In this document: positions 20,590 through 29,882 of the stretch, piece after piece
How positions within the stretch are numbered: the stretch's first letter is position 1
Layout of the letters: every line of letters starts with the position of its first letter
Assembly: GCA_949316235.1 (NCBI GenBank)
Contig: OX438752.1
Coordinates: 320,001-384,000 of the forward strand
DNA: 64,000 bases
Reading direction: 5' to 3'
From: Oegoconia quadripuncta
Taxonomy: Eukaryota; Arthropoda; Insecta; Lepidoptera; Autostichidae
Program-made: the position numbers and the translations under genes
The notes under the pieces: model-generated
Told to the model about the DNA's origin: nothing
The model's database searches: none
The model's input: only the letters and a program-made list of their open reading frames with translations

Positions 20590-21165
20590 AGTAAATAGAT
20601 ATAGATAGATAAATAGATATTTCGGACACTTACACCAATCATCTAGTCCCAAACTAAGCGAAGCTTGTGTTAATGGATACCAGATAACGCATAAACATAC
20701 ATAAATATTTATATAAACATCCATGACTCAGGAATAAATGTTCATATTCGTCACACAAACATTTACCCGCCTCCGTGGCTCAATATAAACAACATTGGGT
20801 TTACGATTCGGAGGTCGCGGGTTCGATCCCCAGCGGGGTACATGTTTAAATAGGTGTTGGTGGTAGGGTATTTTAAATGTCCGCCTGGCTAGCTACCACC
20901 ATCTTATCTAAATCTGCCGCCGAGCAGCAATGTTAATAGCATTGTTGTGTTCCGGTTGTCAGAGATAAGATAGCCAGTCCCCCAAATGTGTTGGGGTTTT
21001 CGGGTCAGTACCTTCGACCTCATCTTCACTTAACATCAGGTGTGATTGAGGTCAAGCACCAACCCGTTGTGCATAAAAAAAAAACCCGTCGCGGGATTCG
21101 AACCAGCAACCGTTGGATTCGCTGACAGGGTCACTATCCACTACACCAATCGGTCGTCGAGTGGT
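20590..21165 (-). mobile_element. SINE D interrupted by SINE B
   Basis: 'atttcggacacttacaccaatcatctagtc' to 'cacacaaacatttaccc' (20620-20768), then SINE B, then 'acccgtcgcgggattcgaacc' to 'ccactacaccaatcggtcgtcga' (21085-21163). The intact junction is visible at 33945-33975. Confidence 0.8.
20766..21084 (+). mobile_element. SINE B inserted in SINE D
   Basis: Complete head, B box GGTTCGATCCC near 20820, and A tail to 21084. Part of the pol-III-derived body around 20847-20860 is deleted. The ACCC at both edges is the short target duplication. Confidence 0.88.
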
Positions 21166-21334
21166 TTCAACATTAAGTACTCATAATTATCAACAGCCTT
21201 ACGTGTTTTCTTTCTCTCATTGGGCGCTCCTAATGGCCCATACCCTCTAGTATGGGCCACAATTCACCAAGCGGGCCTTAGGCCGAAATGGTGGATTTCT
21301 GTCAGGCATTTTCAAATTATTTTATTTAAAAGAA

Positions 21335-22190
21335 TATATATGGATAGATAGATAGATAAGTATTTATGTGCATCCATCCACACACAACAAATTTTACTTA
21401 TGACAAATACAACTAAAACAATGAAACACAAGTACAGAAACAACAAATGTTATATATTGCATATATTGCAGTAAATATATCTGGGGGCACGGCAGTGCCC
21501 CCGCCAAGTCGAGCGCGAAGCAAACACTGCCGTACCATCCTTTACTGGAACCATTTCGCCGCATTTTTAGGCCCCTATTTTAGAACCTCTGGATAAGACT
21601 AGAACGCAGAAATTTTCGTCATCCAGTAAGCTATAATCACATACTTAAAATCCAAAATTTCAAGTCTGTAGGTCATTTAGTTCCGAAGTTAAGCGAAAGC
21701 AAAGTTTCGCATTTATGACACTCACTCACTCACTCACTCACTCATGATCATCAAAATAGAACTAGTACTTCCCATAAACTCAGAGAGCTGAAATTTGGTA
21801 CAGAGTTATGGTTCAATGGCCACATAAAGGGAAAACTATAAAAACTAGGATAATCGAAGATCTGGAGTACCTGGTGACCCTGATTAGGAAACACAAGAGC
21901 CCAACCAAACTATTAGAGATAGACATATACCGCCTTTACAAAAAATATTCAACTTGGTGGGCCGCTTCATTTGATGTCAAAAATCGAAGGTCTGAAGTAT
22001 CTGATGAAGAACCCTCAGCTGGTCTCAGCTGTATTAGAGATATGGTAATGCCCCCTTCTACTATTGGTACATAGAAAAATCGACTGTCATTGCAAAAATC
22101 CAGCGTAGTGGGACACATCTTCTAATTTAATCTAGCCTATAGCGTCCCACTGCTGGGCGAATGCCTCCCCTTCTGCTTTTAATACGAATA
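21335..22190 (+). other. Decayed LINE-tail sequence
   Basis: (GATA)n at 21338-21357, (ACTC)n at 21719-21743, and phrases such as 'cagtaaaggaatgg'-like and 'aactcagagagctgaaatttggta' that are typical untranslated LINE tails. 22135-22170 ('cccactgctgggcgaatgcctcc') is the 3' end of an RTE-type LINE in reverse. The frame at 21808-22074 has no motif. Confidence 0.4.
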
Positions 22191-23182
22191 TAAATAAAAT
22201 TAAAGGAAAACTCTGGATAAGACTAGACTGGCTTTTATACTTATACTTACTTATACTTATTATAAGTTTACAAGAAGAAATAGTCAAACGATTAATTTTA
22301 TTCTACTCGAACATTACACAAATTAAATAAACAAACGAAAATTTGGGCAAAATATAATGCATTGGCTAAGAGTGGCGGTGATACCCGCACGCGTCGCTAG
22401 ATGGCGTTGACTGTATTTTAAAACGCGCTTACGTTTTGTTTTTCCGATAACCTTATATGGCAAAGTGGCAACCGGCCGGGTTACAGTCGTTTACGACATT
22501 CTTCTATTGCGCTTGAAAATGTTTGCTAGGGATTAGGAGGGATTATTTGCATTTCGTTGATTTCGCTGATTATTTCGTGAGGTTTGCTAAGGTTAATTGG
22601 CAGGTTGTTATTATATTAATTCAAAGATTTAAACAGGTTAGGAATTATATGGTTAGTGACGGATTACTGATTATTACTTAATTATCAGAATTAAAAGAAG
22701 TTTCAATTGAATACCTTATTTAATTGTTAATTATTTAGTACCTACTTTTAGTTTTCTAGGTTTAATTTACAGTTAGGCAGTACTTCGAATCGCGTTCGTG
22801 TTTATAAGCACTTTTCTAGTATTCTAGTTTAGTTTATTTAGTTAGATATTACTTCGTTTCGTTTAAAAATATCATTAATTTAGCTGTATTTCAGTACTAG
22901 GTAGGTAGTACCTTTGGTAAAAAGTTCATTGATAATTAATTATATTGACACTTGTCTAATAATTAAGAGTTAACGTTTTGCTTATAGTTTGTATAGATTG
23001 AGTAGGCAGAGTAATATTTTCTTTAAGTTTTTTTTATTAAGACAAAAGAAGAAGTAAGAAGACAAAATATATAAGTAGGTTTTAGTCTAAATATTATCGG
23101 TATTTCTGATTTGTTGTCCATATACTAAAGGTCGTTGAGTTTAATTGTGTTTGATTTCGCAAGATAATAATTATCGTAAAAA
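22191..23182. other. Upstream region of the OTU frame; nothing classified
   Basis: AT-rich. 22370-22480 is CpG-richer ('gatacccgcacgcgtcgctagatggcg', 'ggcaaccggccgggttac') and could be a 5' end or promoter for the frame at 23183. No TATA-initiator pair is convincing. Confidence 0.3.
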
Positions 23183-23377
23183 ATGTCGATATTATTAAAA
23201 GACGACGATGAACTTAGTGGCTACCAAGTAGTTGGTATGCCCAAAGACGGGTCTTGTCTCTTCCATTCAATATCTTTCTTGGTGTATGGTAGAACTGACT
23301 CAACTTGCAGTATCAAGTATATTTGTAGAAACGTGGGCATATATGTAATATGCCCACATTTCTACAAAAAGAAGTGA
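23183..23377 (+). pseudogene. OTU-type cysteine protease N-terminus, truncated
   Basis: ATG in a fair context (aaaaaATGTCG). Residues 13-33 read GYQVVGMPKDGSCLFHSIS, the start of an OTU domain: Asp-Gly-Ser-Cys with the catalytic Cys at about residue 26, then Leu-Phe-His. After YGRTDST the frame runs into a hairpin (23322-23368) and ends at 64 residues, whereas an OTU domain needs about 120 and a catalytic His. It is therefore broken. OTU domains occur in host deubiquitinases and also in animal Helitron/Helentron proteins; the adjacent hairpin and captured exon make the second possible, but that is inference. Confidence 0.55.
23322..23368. repeat. Hairpin, 21-bp arms, 5-nt loop
   Basis: TTTGTAGAAACGTGGGCATAT (arm 23322-23342, 21 nt with one C/A mismatch) pairs with 23348-23368. 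It marks the point where the OTU frame ends and the LANCL inverted duplication begins (23378). Confidence 0.8.
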
Positions 23378-24007
23378 AATCCCACCAAAAACATTCTGTA
23401 AAAAACTAGCCAAATCTCGATGGAGCTGCTTGATTATCTCTAAAAAGTAATGAAATCTATACAAAGTCGTGCCAAGTGTAAGGTTCCTTACTGCGATTTC
23501 TTTATTATTATAGTTAATGTTGTGTGACTTGGCCGTTGAAGGGTACACAGGGGTACAAAACCAGGTGCTCCATGACACCATTGCACCAATCTGTCGCCAG
23601 AACCGCTACGCATTGACGATGGAAAATTGCCACTTGGAAAACGTTGATTCAATAACCAGTCAATTGTAGGCTTGATAAAGCCACTAACATATAAAGAATG
23701 TTATGTAAACGCCACACAGATTATTCGCTAATAGTTTGCCGTTGAACATTCTTAATAACATAATTAATAACATTAATAGCGGTTCTGGCGACAGATTGGT
23801 GCAATGGTGTCATGGAGCACCTGGTTTTGTACCCCTGTGTACCCTTCAACGGCCAAGTCACACAACATTAACTATAATAATAAAGAAATCGCAGTAAGGA
23901 ACCTTACACTTGGCACGACTTTGTATAGATTTCATTACTTTTTAGAGATAATCAAGCAGCTCCATCGAGATTTGGCTAGTTTTTTACAGAATGTTTTTGG
24001 TGGGATT
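23378..24007. repeat. Large inverted duplication, two 230-bp arms
   Basis: The left arm is 23378-23607 and the right arm 23778-24007; read by eye they are exact reverse complements. The 170-bp spacer is unique. The left arm holds the last 51 bp of the LANCL exon plus 179 bp of its downstream intron, and the right arm is its copy. Both arms encode the same chance frame (starting MVSWSTWFCTPV), which explains two identical predicted peptides on opposite strands. Confidence 0.9.
23557..23683 (-). CDS. Internal exon of a LanC-like (LANCL) protein
   Basis: Lanthionine-synthetase-C-like proteins are zinc-binding, glutathione-linked cytosolic or membrane-associated enzymes. The minus strand encodes 42 residues: FIKPTIDWLLNQRFPSGNF, then SGDRLVQWCHGAPGF. 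In this family the conserved WCHGAPG block carries one zinc-ligand Cys, and the preceding K-P-[TS]-[IV]-D and P/R-SGN[FY]P motifs are in the right order and spacing. The boundaries fit splicing: an acceptor ...TATATGTTAG before base 23683 and a donor TTTT|GTACCC after 23557. The exon is 127 bp. No other LANCL exon was found among the longer frames of this window, so it is an isolated exon of a gene with large introns, or a captured fragment. Confidence 0.75.
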
Positions 24008-24069
24008 GCATTTTTTCTGTAACTTCAATATAAAACTTGAAATAGTTCTAAGTAGTCAATACTCTCTTT

Positions 24070-24441
24070 CAAAATCAAAGTACATTTATTGTGAATCACA
24101 GGTAGCATTTGGTCTTACAAAATCCTTAGAGCGCTGTGTTCCGCCGTAAAGGCATACAATATTTTAGCAGTTACAATTAAAAAAAAACTTTACTTAATTT
24201 ATTAATACAATTTCTTTAAGTCAAATAAAATACATTACATATGTTGGTTACAATGCAATTATATGGACTTGTCATCTAAGCTGTAATAACATTTTTGGGC
24301 CAACAGATCATGCAGTTTCCTCTTAAATACCGGTAAATCAGGCGCTTCCCTAATCAATTTTGGAATCTTATTATAAATGTGGGGAATTCTGCAGTATACG
24401 CTTTTCGAGAATAAAGTAGTTTTACAAGGGAGTAACATCAT
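24070..24441 (-). mobile_element. LINE 3' end and RT C-terminus (alpha-like)
   Basis: The minus frame reads IYNKIPKLIREAPDLPVFKR, then KLHDLLAQKCYYSLDD and a stop. 'caaaatcaaagtacatttattgtg' marks the reversed 3' end. Same C-terminal architecture as LINE-alpha but a different subfamily. Confidence 0.7.
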
Positions 24442-24524
24442 TTGATCACAAATTCTCGAAATTCTCTCTTTCGAAAATGTTCTCGACTAACATTTTAGAT
24501 TTATGTGCGTGGTTTATGCGTTTA

Positions 24525-25105
24525 ATGTTTTATTAACATCGGTTTATTCGTTTAGACAACCTGGGACAAACGGTCCAGTTAAGTAAATCCAACTTCGAGA
24601 AGGAGGTCAATCGTCGAATTCAGCTCGGCTGGTCAGCGTTTGGGAAGCTACGTAACATCTTCTCGTCCCAAATACCGCAATGTCTCAAGACGTAAGTCTT
24701 TGATCAGTGTGTTGCCAGTGATGACATAATGAACTGTAACGTGGTCGCTCACTATGGGCCTCATAAGAAGGCTCGATGGCCACCGAAAGAGCAATGTAGA
24801 GAGCTATGCTCGGAGTCTCCCTGCGGGATCGAATTAGAAATGGGGAGATCCGCATTAGAACCAAGGTGACCGATATAGCCCGAAGAATTGCCAAATTTAA
24901 GTGGCAGTGAGCGGGGCACATTGCTCGTAGGACCGAGGGCCGTTGGGGCGAAAAGATTCTCGAGTGGCGACCACGCACCGGAAGACGCAGCTTGGGCAGG
25001 CTCCCCACGAGGTGGACCGACGATTTGGTAAAGATCGCGGGAAGCCGCTGGATACGGGCAGTGCAGGACCTATCGTTGTGGAGATCCTACCTGGGGTACC
25101 TACAG
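24525..25105 (+). pseudogene. LINE-delta (RTE-type) endonuclease-RT C-terminal remnant
   Basis: In shifting plus frames: FEKEVNRRIQLGWSAFGKLR, IPQCLKT, VLPVMT, SLRDRIRNGEIR-type, TKVTDIARRIAKFKWQ, then GRWGEKILEWRPRTGRRSLG and PTRWTDDLVKIAGSRW. This is the C-terminal half of an RTE-type reverse transcriptase, the commonest kind in Lepidoptera. Stops and frameshifts (for example near 24900) kill it. The catalytic Asp pair lies upstream and is absent. Other pieces: 18113 (-), 31500 (-), 53160 (+), 55955 (+), 57275 (-). Confidence 0.8.
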
Positions 25106-25152
25106 ACACACACACACACACACGCACACGCACACACACACACACACACACA
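25105..25152. repeat. (CA)n microsatellite
   Basis: About 24 CA units with two CG substitutions, directly following LINE-delta. Confidence 0.95.
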
Positions 25153-25344
25153 CATTCGCTTGCATCGTAGATTTAAGTAGTATGTAAATCTTGTATTTAG
25201 GTTAATAGCAATTGTTGTAACTGTCATCATGGAAGAGCGAGGACTCCTGGTACAGGTATTTATTTACTTAATAGGGGTCCTCAGCAAAGAAATACGGTAA
25301 TGTAAACTATGGTTACACAATAAATCAATTTTATTTATTTATTT

Positions 25345-25402
25345 TATTATTTTATCTTTGGAGGAGGCCTTTATCCAGCAGTCTTTCGGCTAATATGATG
25401 AT
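25345..25402 (+). mobile_element. RTE-type LINE 3' terminus
   Basis: 'tttggaggaggcctttatccagcagtctttcggctaatatgatgatgatt' is the usual terminal phrase of LINE-delta (compare 56250-56295). The reverse is at 30785-30870. Confidence 0.6.
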
Positions 25403-26689
25403 GATTCGTTTAGAAAAATTTGGACTTGAAGATTTGTATGGAATAACGTCCGAGATAAACTTGGCTTGGTTGTCCGAACCATGGAAACACTCGTCTTTAA
25501 ATGCCACGAGTGGACTCTCATCCTAGGACTGACATTGCTTATCGAAATAGTGTGTGCGACTGCGCCACGAGTCCTTCTAAAATAAATCGCTGTGAAACAG
25601 ACAGACGCACCAAGTTCCGTTTTGCCAATATCTGTACGGAACACTAAAACAGTGAAACATGTCACCGATTATTTCGTTGGCCTGATGCAAAAACGATGTA
25701 CCCGAGAAAAATCCCAAAAAGGTTTCTGATGTTACATTTTGCCCACGGCACGTTGTAGCCTCTGTTTGTTTGAAAACGCTTTAATGTACAAAGCAAAAAC
25801 AAGTATATATATACTATTTTACTCGGTCGGAAGGAAGTAGTTGTTTCTGGTTGCTTCTGAGCGGGAAAACAGCACCTATTTTAAATTTGCAGTTGTTAAT
25901 TTGAATTGAGTTACTATTTGACTTGTTATAATTGACTCTATGTGTTGAATAATGTATGAATGACTGATTATAATTCATGTTAAATATTCCATGACTATGC
26001 AATTTTAATCTAATTTCATTTCAATTTGACATTTTTATTTACCAATTTCAATCGTATTTTACAATTTTAACATTGTCCTTAATAATTGACATGGAATTAT
26101 AATATTAATTTTCGAAACTAAGCTAATGGGTATCTACTGTAATATATTTTGTTTTTTTTTTTGCACCTTAGATAAATAACTAACCATTTTTTTTGTATGC
26201 CAAAATGGTAGATCACAGTGTTACTTATACCATAATATTTACTAACATCTTTTATACCTGTGTTTCACATTATTAAATTGAATTGAATTGAATTGAATTG
26301 GAATAATGTACAAAGCCAGACGTGGGATACGATAAGGATACAAAAAAAAAAAAATCAGAAAGTGCTTATCACATTTGTGGGGTGGTTGGTCATGTGTGCG
26401 TAATTATAAAGCTATTACACCTGACTCCATAAAGTAAATATGATGATATCGCTTCCGGAGCTAAGCTCAGGCGGAAAGGGAAAACGTGTTGTACCGGCGG
26501 CAGTAGAATTACTGTCCAGAGGAGGATACTTCCCCTAAACTCTAAACTCTAACATCTGGGATTGCCCACGCTGAAGGCGTGAGAATAGTCTCGTCCGACA
26601 AAGCTGGGCTCCGGAAGGATAATAATCATAAAGACAGAATTGTCGGCACACAAAAATGGTTGTAGCAAAAGCCATTATACAGACGGTAT
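25403..26689. other. No recognised gene; (AATTG)n tail
   Basis: Largely AT-rich. (AATTG)5 at 26274-26300 is a probable LINE tail. Frames at 25390-25665 and 25814-26002 (minus) lack motifs. Confidence 0.4.
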
Positions 26690-26865
26690 TCCCGAACGAG
26701 TACCACATTGGAACCTTCAAGAAACGAGCCTACCTTCCTCAAAGGCCGGCAACGCATCTGTGACCCTTTTGGTGTTGCGGGTGTCCATGGGCGGCGGTGA
26801 TTGCTTTCCATCAGGTGACCCGCATGCTCGTTTGCAGCGCTCTCATATAAAAAAAAAAAAAAATT
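26690..26865 (+). mobile_element. LINE-gamma C-terminus and 3' end
   Basis: Plus frames encode [24 protein letters not shown] text (shifted), then [18 protein letters not shown], 'tcaggtgacccgcatgctcgtttg' and a CTCATATA-poly(A) tail. Confidence 0.75.
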
Positions 26866-27148
26866 GGCGCATCCACAATAAAATCATAAAAATTAATAGC
26901 GCGGGAAAAGAATTCCCTTAAACTAATTAAAGTAGGTATATGCTATGTACTAGATAAAGAATGTTACAATATACTACATTATACCTAAGCACTTAATTCT
27001 ATAATTAGCTTCTTATACTATACATAACATTTATCAATTATACAATATTGTGTGACGCAGTCTCCACACATTATCCAATTTTTAGGAAATCTAATTGGCA
27101 ACACTCTAATTAGAGAATCGGAAGTTGGGAAGCGCTGATTACACCACC

Positions 27149-27483
27149 CTAAATGCAGAGACTAATTCAATATACATTGCTGGTTCTTCTTTTCGTGTCG
27201 AGGCAAGTTTCTATTGGACCAAAACTTAGCCACTCTAACAGTACTGTCTGTGGCGTTAAGGAGGTCGTCAAAGGTGCAGCTGTCAGGACTCGCGGGGCAA
27301 GACAATACGTGATCCATTGTCTGTGGCGAGACTCCGCACTCGCATCGATCACTCCCGCCATCGGAGAAGCCCCACCTGCACAGATTATCTTTGTTGCGGC
27401 CAATTGCTGGTTGAAGTAAGGATATTTCAATTAACAGGACCAAGCCTCCCAGCAGGGTATGCCGAATTAGTCTCTGCATTTAG
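27149..27483 (-). pseudogene. LINE-zeta C-terminal remnant with 20-bp inverted flanks
   Basis: The minus frame has DRCECGVSPQTMDHVLSCPA, then FDDLLNATDSTVRVAKFWSN: the C-terminal C-x-C-G...H...C zinc knuckle and following region of a Jockey/I-like LINE. The fragment is bracketed by perfect inverted copies of CTAAATGCAGAGACTAATTC (27149-27168) at 27464-27483. Confidence 0.6.
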
Positions 27484-27659
27484 AATGGAAGTAGTGCGTT
27501 CGGGACCTTTCAATCAACTAAATCGGAATCGAACTGTTCTAATTTCGATTACACCTTTCAATTTCCTAATTAGATTTCCTACAATGTGTAATAAGCGCTT
27601 TAATAACATATATATATATTGAAAATTAACTGTACTGGATGAGTTTTTTACCGAAAGGA

Positions 27660-28135
27660 TAATATTAGATAAGTTAAAGAGATGGAAAGCAATCGCCGCC
27701 GCCCATGGACACCCGCAACACCAAAAGGGTCACAGATGCGTTGCCGGCCTTTGAGGAAGGTGTAGGCTCGTTTCTTGAACGTTCCAATGTCGTACTCGTT
27801 CGGGAAGTCCGTTCCACAGGGTGGTCGGACGTGGTAAGAAGTTTCTCGAGAAACGTACAGTGGTAGACTTCCACTCATCCAGGTGATGTGGATGGAAATT
27901 TAATTTTCGGCGAGAAGTGTATCGGTTAAATTGAGCAGCGGGTATTAGCTCGAACAGTTCTTCAGAACACTCCCATGAAATATGCGATAGAGAATGCAGA
28001 GGGACGCGACGTCTCTTCGCAACGCCAGGGGATCCAGTCGGTCAGTGAGACTCTCTTGGCCGACAATTCGGACTGCGCGACGTTGAACGCGGTCAAAAGG
28101 AAGAAGCTGGTACTGAGGTGCCCCAGCCCATAATT
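27660..28135 (-). pseudogene. LINE-gamma RT C-terminal remnant
   Basis: The minus strand reads [40 protein letters not shown] and ends near the 3' tail. Upstream (28130-27880) 'ccgcgttcaacgtcgcgcagtccgaattgtcggcc' in reverse encodes the preceding RRAVRIVG-type motif. Longest LINE-gamma copy here. Confidence 0.7.
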
Positions 28136-28267
28136 ACGTCATCATTAAATAAAATAAAGAATAAGTAGTTGCAAAAAATATGATTTCTAAATAAATTTCG
28201 CTTGATAGGAACCCTGCAAATCGCGCCAAGTAGCATATCAATGAACGGCCGGCGCGTGCGTTTTGAA

Positions 28268-28372
28268 AAATAAATTAAACTACCTATGCCAATAACTTTA
28301 GGTAACATTAGGTAAGTCCTAATGTGCCCCTATTTTTTTCCATACGGTAAAAAATTCAACCCGGTATATCAT
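28268..28372 (-). mobile_element. Family N element end
   Basis: 'aataaattaaactacctatgccaataactt...tatttttttccatacggtaaaaaattcaacccggtatat' closely matches 30645-30742. Read in reverse it starts TACCGGGTTGAATTTTTTAC, a mariner-like terminal pattern. Confidence 0.45.
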
Positions 28373-28484
28373 CCAGGTCAGCGTCCTTCGCCAAAAACGT
28401 TAGCGAACGCCGACCCGCTTCCCTAGCTTAGCGATTAGTACAAGAACAAGGCCCCGTCCCCAGCGGCCCCGCTATTCCTGGATT

Positions 28485-28580
28485 CGGTAATGATGAAGGT
28501 CGCGAGAAGTCACTGGACGTCGCTCTGGACATCTATGTTCAACAGTAGACGCCCTATGGGTAATATGATGATATAATCAT
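28485..28580 (+). mobile_element. RTE-type LINE 3' end
   Basis: 'aaggtcgcgagaagtcactggacgtcgctctggac...caacagtagacgccctatgggtaatatgatgata' resembles the LINE-delta terminal coding end and tail. Confidence 0.45.
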
Positions 28581-28599
28581 TGATGCCCATCGATCACTG

Positions 28600-28925
28600 C
28601 TAAATTGCAGTGCCTCGAACATCGTCGTAAGGTCGCCTGTCTCTCACTCTTTTACAGGATGCACTTCAGTGAGTGTGCGTTGGAATTACATAATCTTATT
28701 CCACCATCGCCATTTCATCTTCGGACTACTAGGCGTGGGGAGGGATTCCACCCGTATGTAGTTAACATACCGAACATTCGCACTAACCGGTTCATAATGC
28801 GAACAGCCAAGGCATGGAACTCCCTTCCAGTCTTGGGATCTTCAAGAGCAGGGTGAATAGGCATCTACTGAGATCGCGTGCTCAATCTTCGGCCACATCG
28901 TCAATTTCCATCAGGTGAGATTGTG
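28600..28925 (+). pseudogene. LINE-beta RT C-terminus
   Basis: The frame reads LQCLEHRRKVACLSLFYRMH, CALELHNLIPPSPFHLRTTR, RGEGFHPYVVNIPNIRTNRF and AKAWNSLP before a shift and VNRHLL. This is the characteristic C-terminal end of a Jockey/CR1-like RT. Copies: 40727 (-), 44555 (-), 56370 (-). Confidence 0.78.
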
Positions 28926-28935
28926 GTATCCAGAT

Positions 28936-29244
28936 CCGCCTCCGTGGCTCAATGTAAACAACATTGGGTTTACGTTTCGGAGGTCGCGGGTTCGATCCCC
29001 AGCAGGGTACATATTTAGTACTTGATTTGGTTTGTGGTAGGGCATATTAAATTTCCGCCTGGTTAGCTACCACCATCTTATCTAAATCTGCCGTCAAACA
29101 GCAATGTTAATAGCATTGCTGTGTTCCGGTCCCCCAAATAAGATGGGGTTTCCGGGTCAGTAAGCTACCACCTTCGGCCTCATCTTCACTTAACATCAGG
29201 TGTGATTGAGGTCAAGTGCTAACCCGTTGTGGATATAAAAAAAA
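28936..29244 (+). mobile_element. SINE B
   Basis: Head, B box GGTTCGATCCC near 28990, body with a short deletion where 'gttgtcagagataagatagcc' is missing, and A tail. Inserted just after LINE-beta. Confidence 0.85.
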
Positions 29245-29384
29245 GATAATCATAAAAAAAAACAATTCCAACGTCGTCAGACATACATAATATTACTCCC
29301 GTCGATCTTCGTCGGAGGTAAAATAGTCATGGGATATGAATTCTGTATTAAAAGGGTATCCAGTGTTTAAGGTAAACTACATGA

Positions 29385-29545
29385 ATATCTTTTTTATCTT
29401 CAATTACACGTGATGTTAGGTGAAATTGAGGTCGAAGGTGGAATCGCACTGAACCGGAAAACATCTTATTTGGGGGACCGGCTATCTTATCTCGGCCAAC
29501 CCGAACACAACAATGCTGTTAACATTGCTCTATGGTGGGATGACT
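29385..29545 (-). mobile_element. SINE B, 3' part, diverged
   Basis: 'cttcaattacacgtgatgttagg', 'ggggaccggctatcttatctc', 'acacaacaatgctgttaac'. It stops at the TTA where the Harbinger-like MITE is inserted. Confidence 0.65.
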
Positions 29546-29882
29546 TAGACCTGTATTAATAAGCCATTCTCAAGATTGAGAACAGTCTTGTGACCGGTCT
29601 CAAGTAAACGTGTTGATTAATAAACTTAAATTGAGACCTGAAAAGCACGTGCATACTCGAGCAGTACTCACTTGAGAGGTGCGCGTATTAATAAACGAAA
29701 CTCAAGACTGTCATTCATTCGCCGCTGAGGCGAACACTTGAGAAGTGATCTCAGCTAAGTAGACCTCAAGATTGGTTTATAAATTAGCACGGAGCTTGAG
29801 ATAGCGTCAACTGCTTAAGATGCATCTCGGTTGATACAGCCTCAAGACTTGTATTGAGATTGATTTATTAATACGGGCCTTA
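29545..29882. mobile_element. PIF/Harbinger-like MITE
   Basis: The ends are inverted (right end reversed: GGCCCGTATTAATAAATC; left GACCTGTATTAATAAGCC) and flanked by TTA on both sides (29545-29547, 29880-29882), the usual Harbinger target. Internally 'agcacggagcttgagatagcg' and 'tcattcattcgccgctgaggcgaa' are family-specific. Other copies: 45154, 46037, 51940, 52806. Confidence 0.75.

Noticed and set aside
23300..24022. Two identical ~70-90-codon peptides on opposite strands (MVSWSTWFCTPV...)
   Set aside because: They arise from the two arms of the inverted duplication, and the peptide is an out-of-frame reading of the LANCL exon end and intron.
24897..25180. Minus and plus frames with Cys-Val or Thr-His repeats
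   Set aside because: Produced by the (CA)n microsatellite joined to LINE-delta sequence.
27153..27622. Plus frames of 88 and 101 codons
   Set aside because: Antisense to the LINE-zeta C-terminus, which has the recognisable zinc-knuckle pattern on minus.
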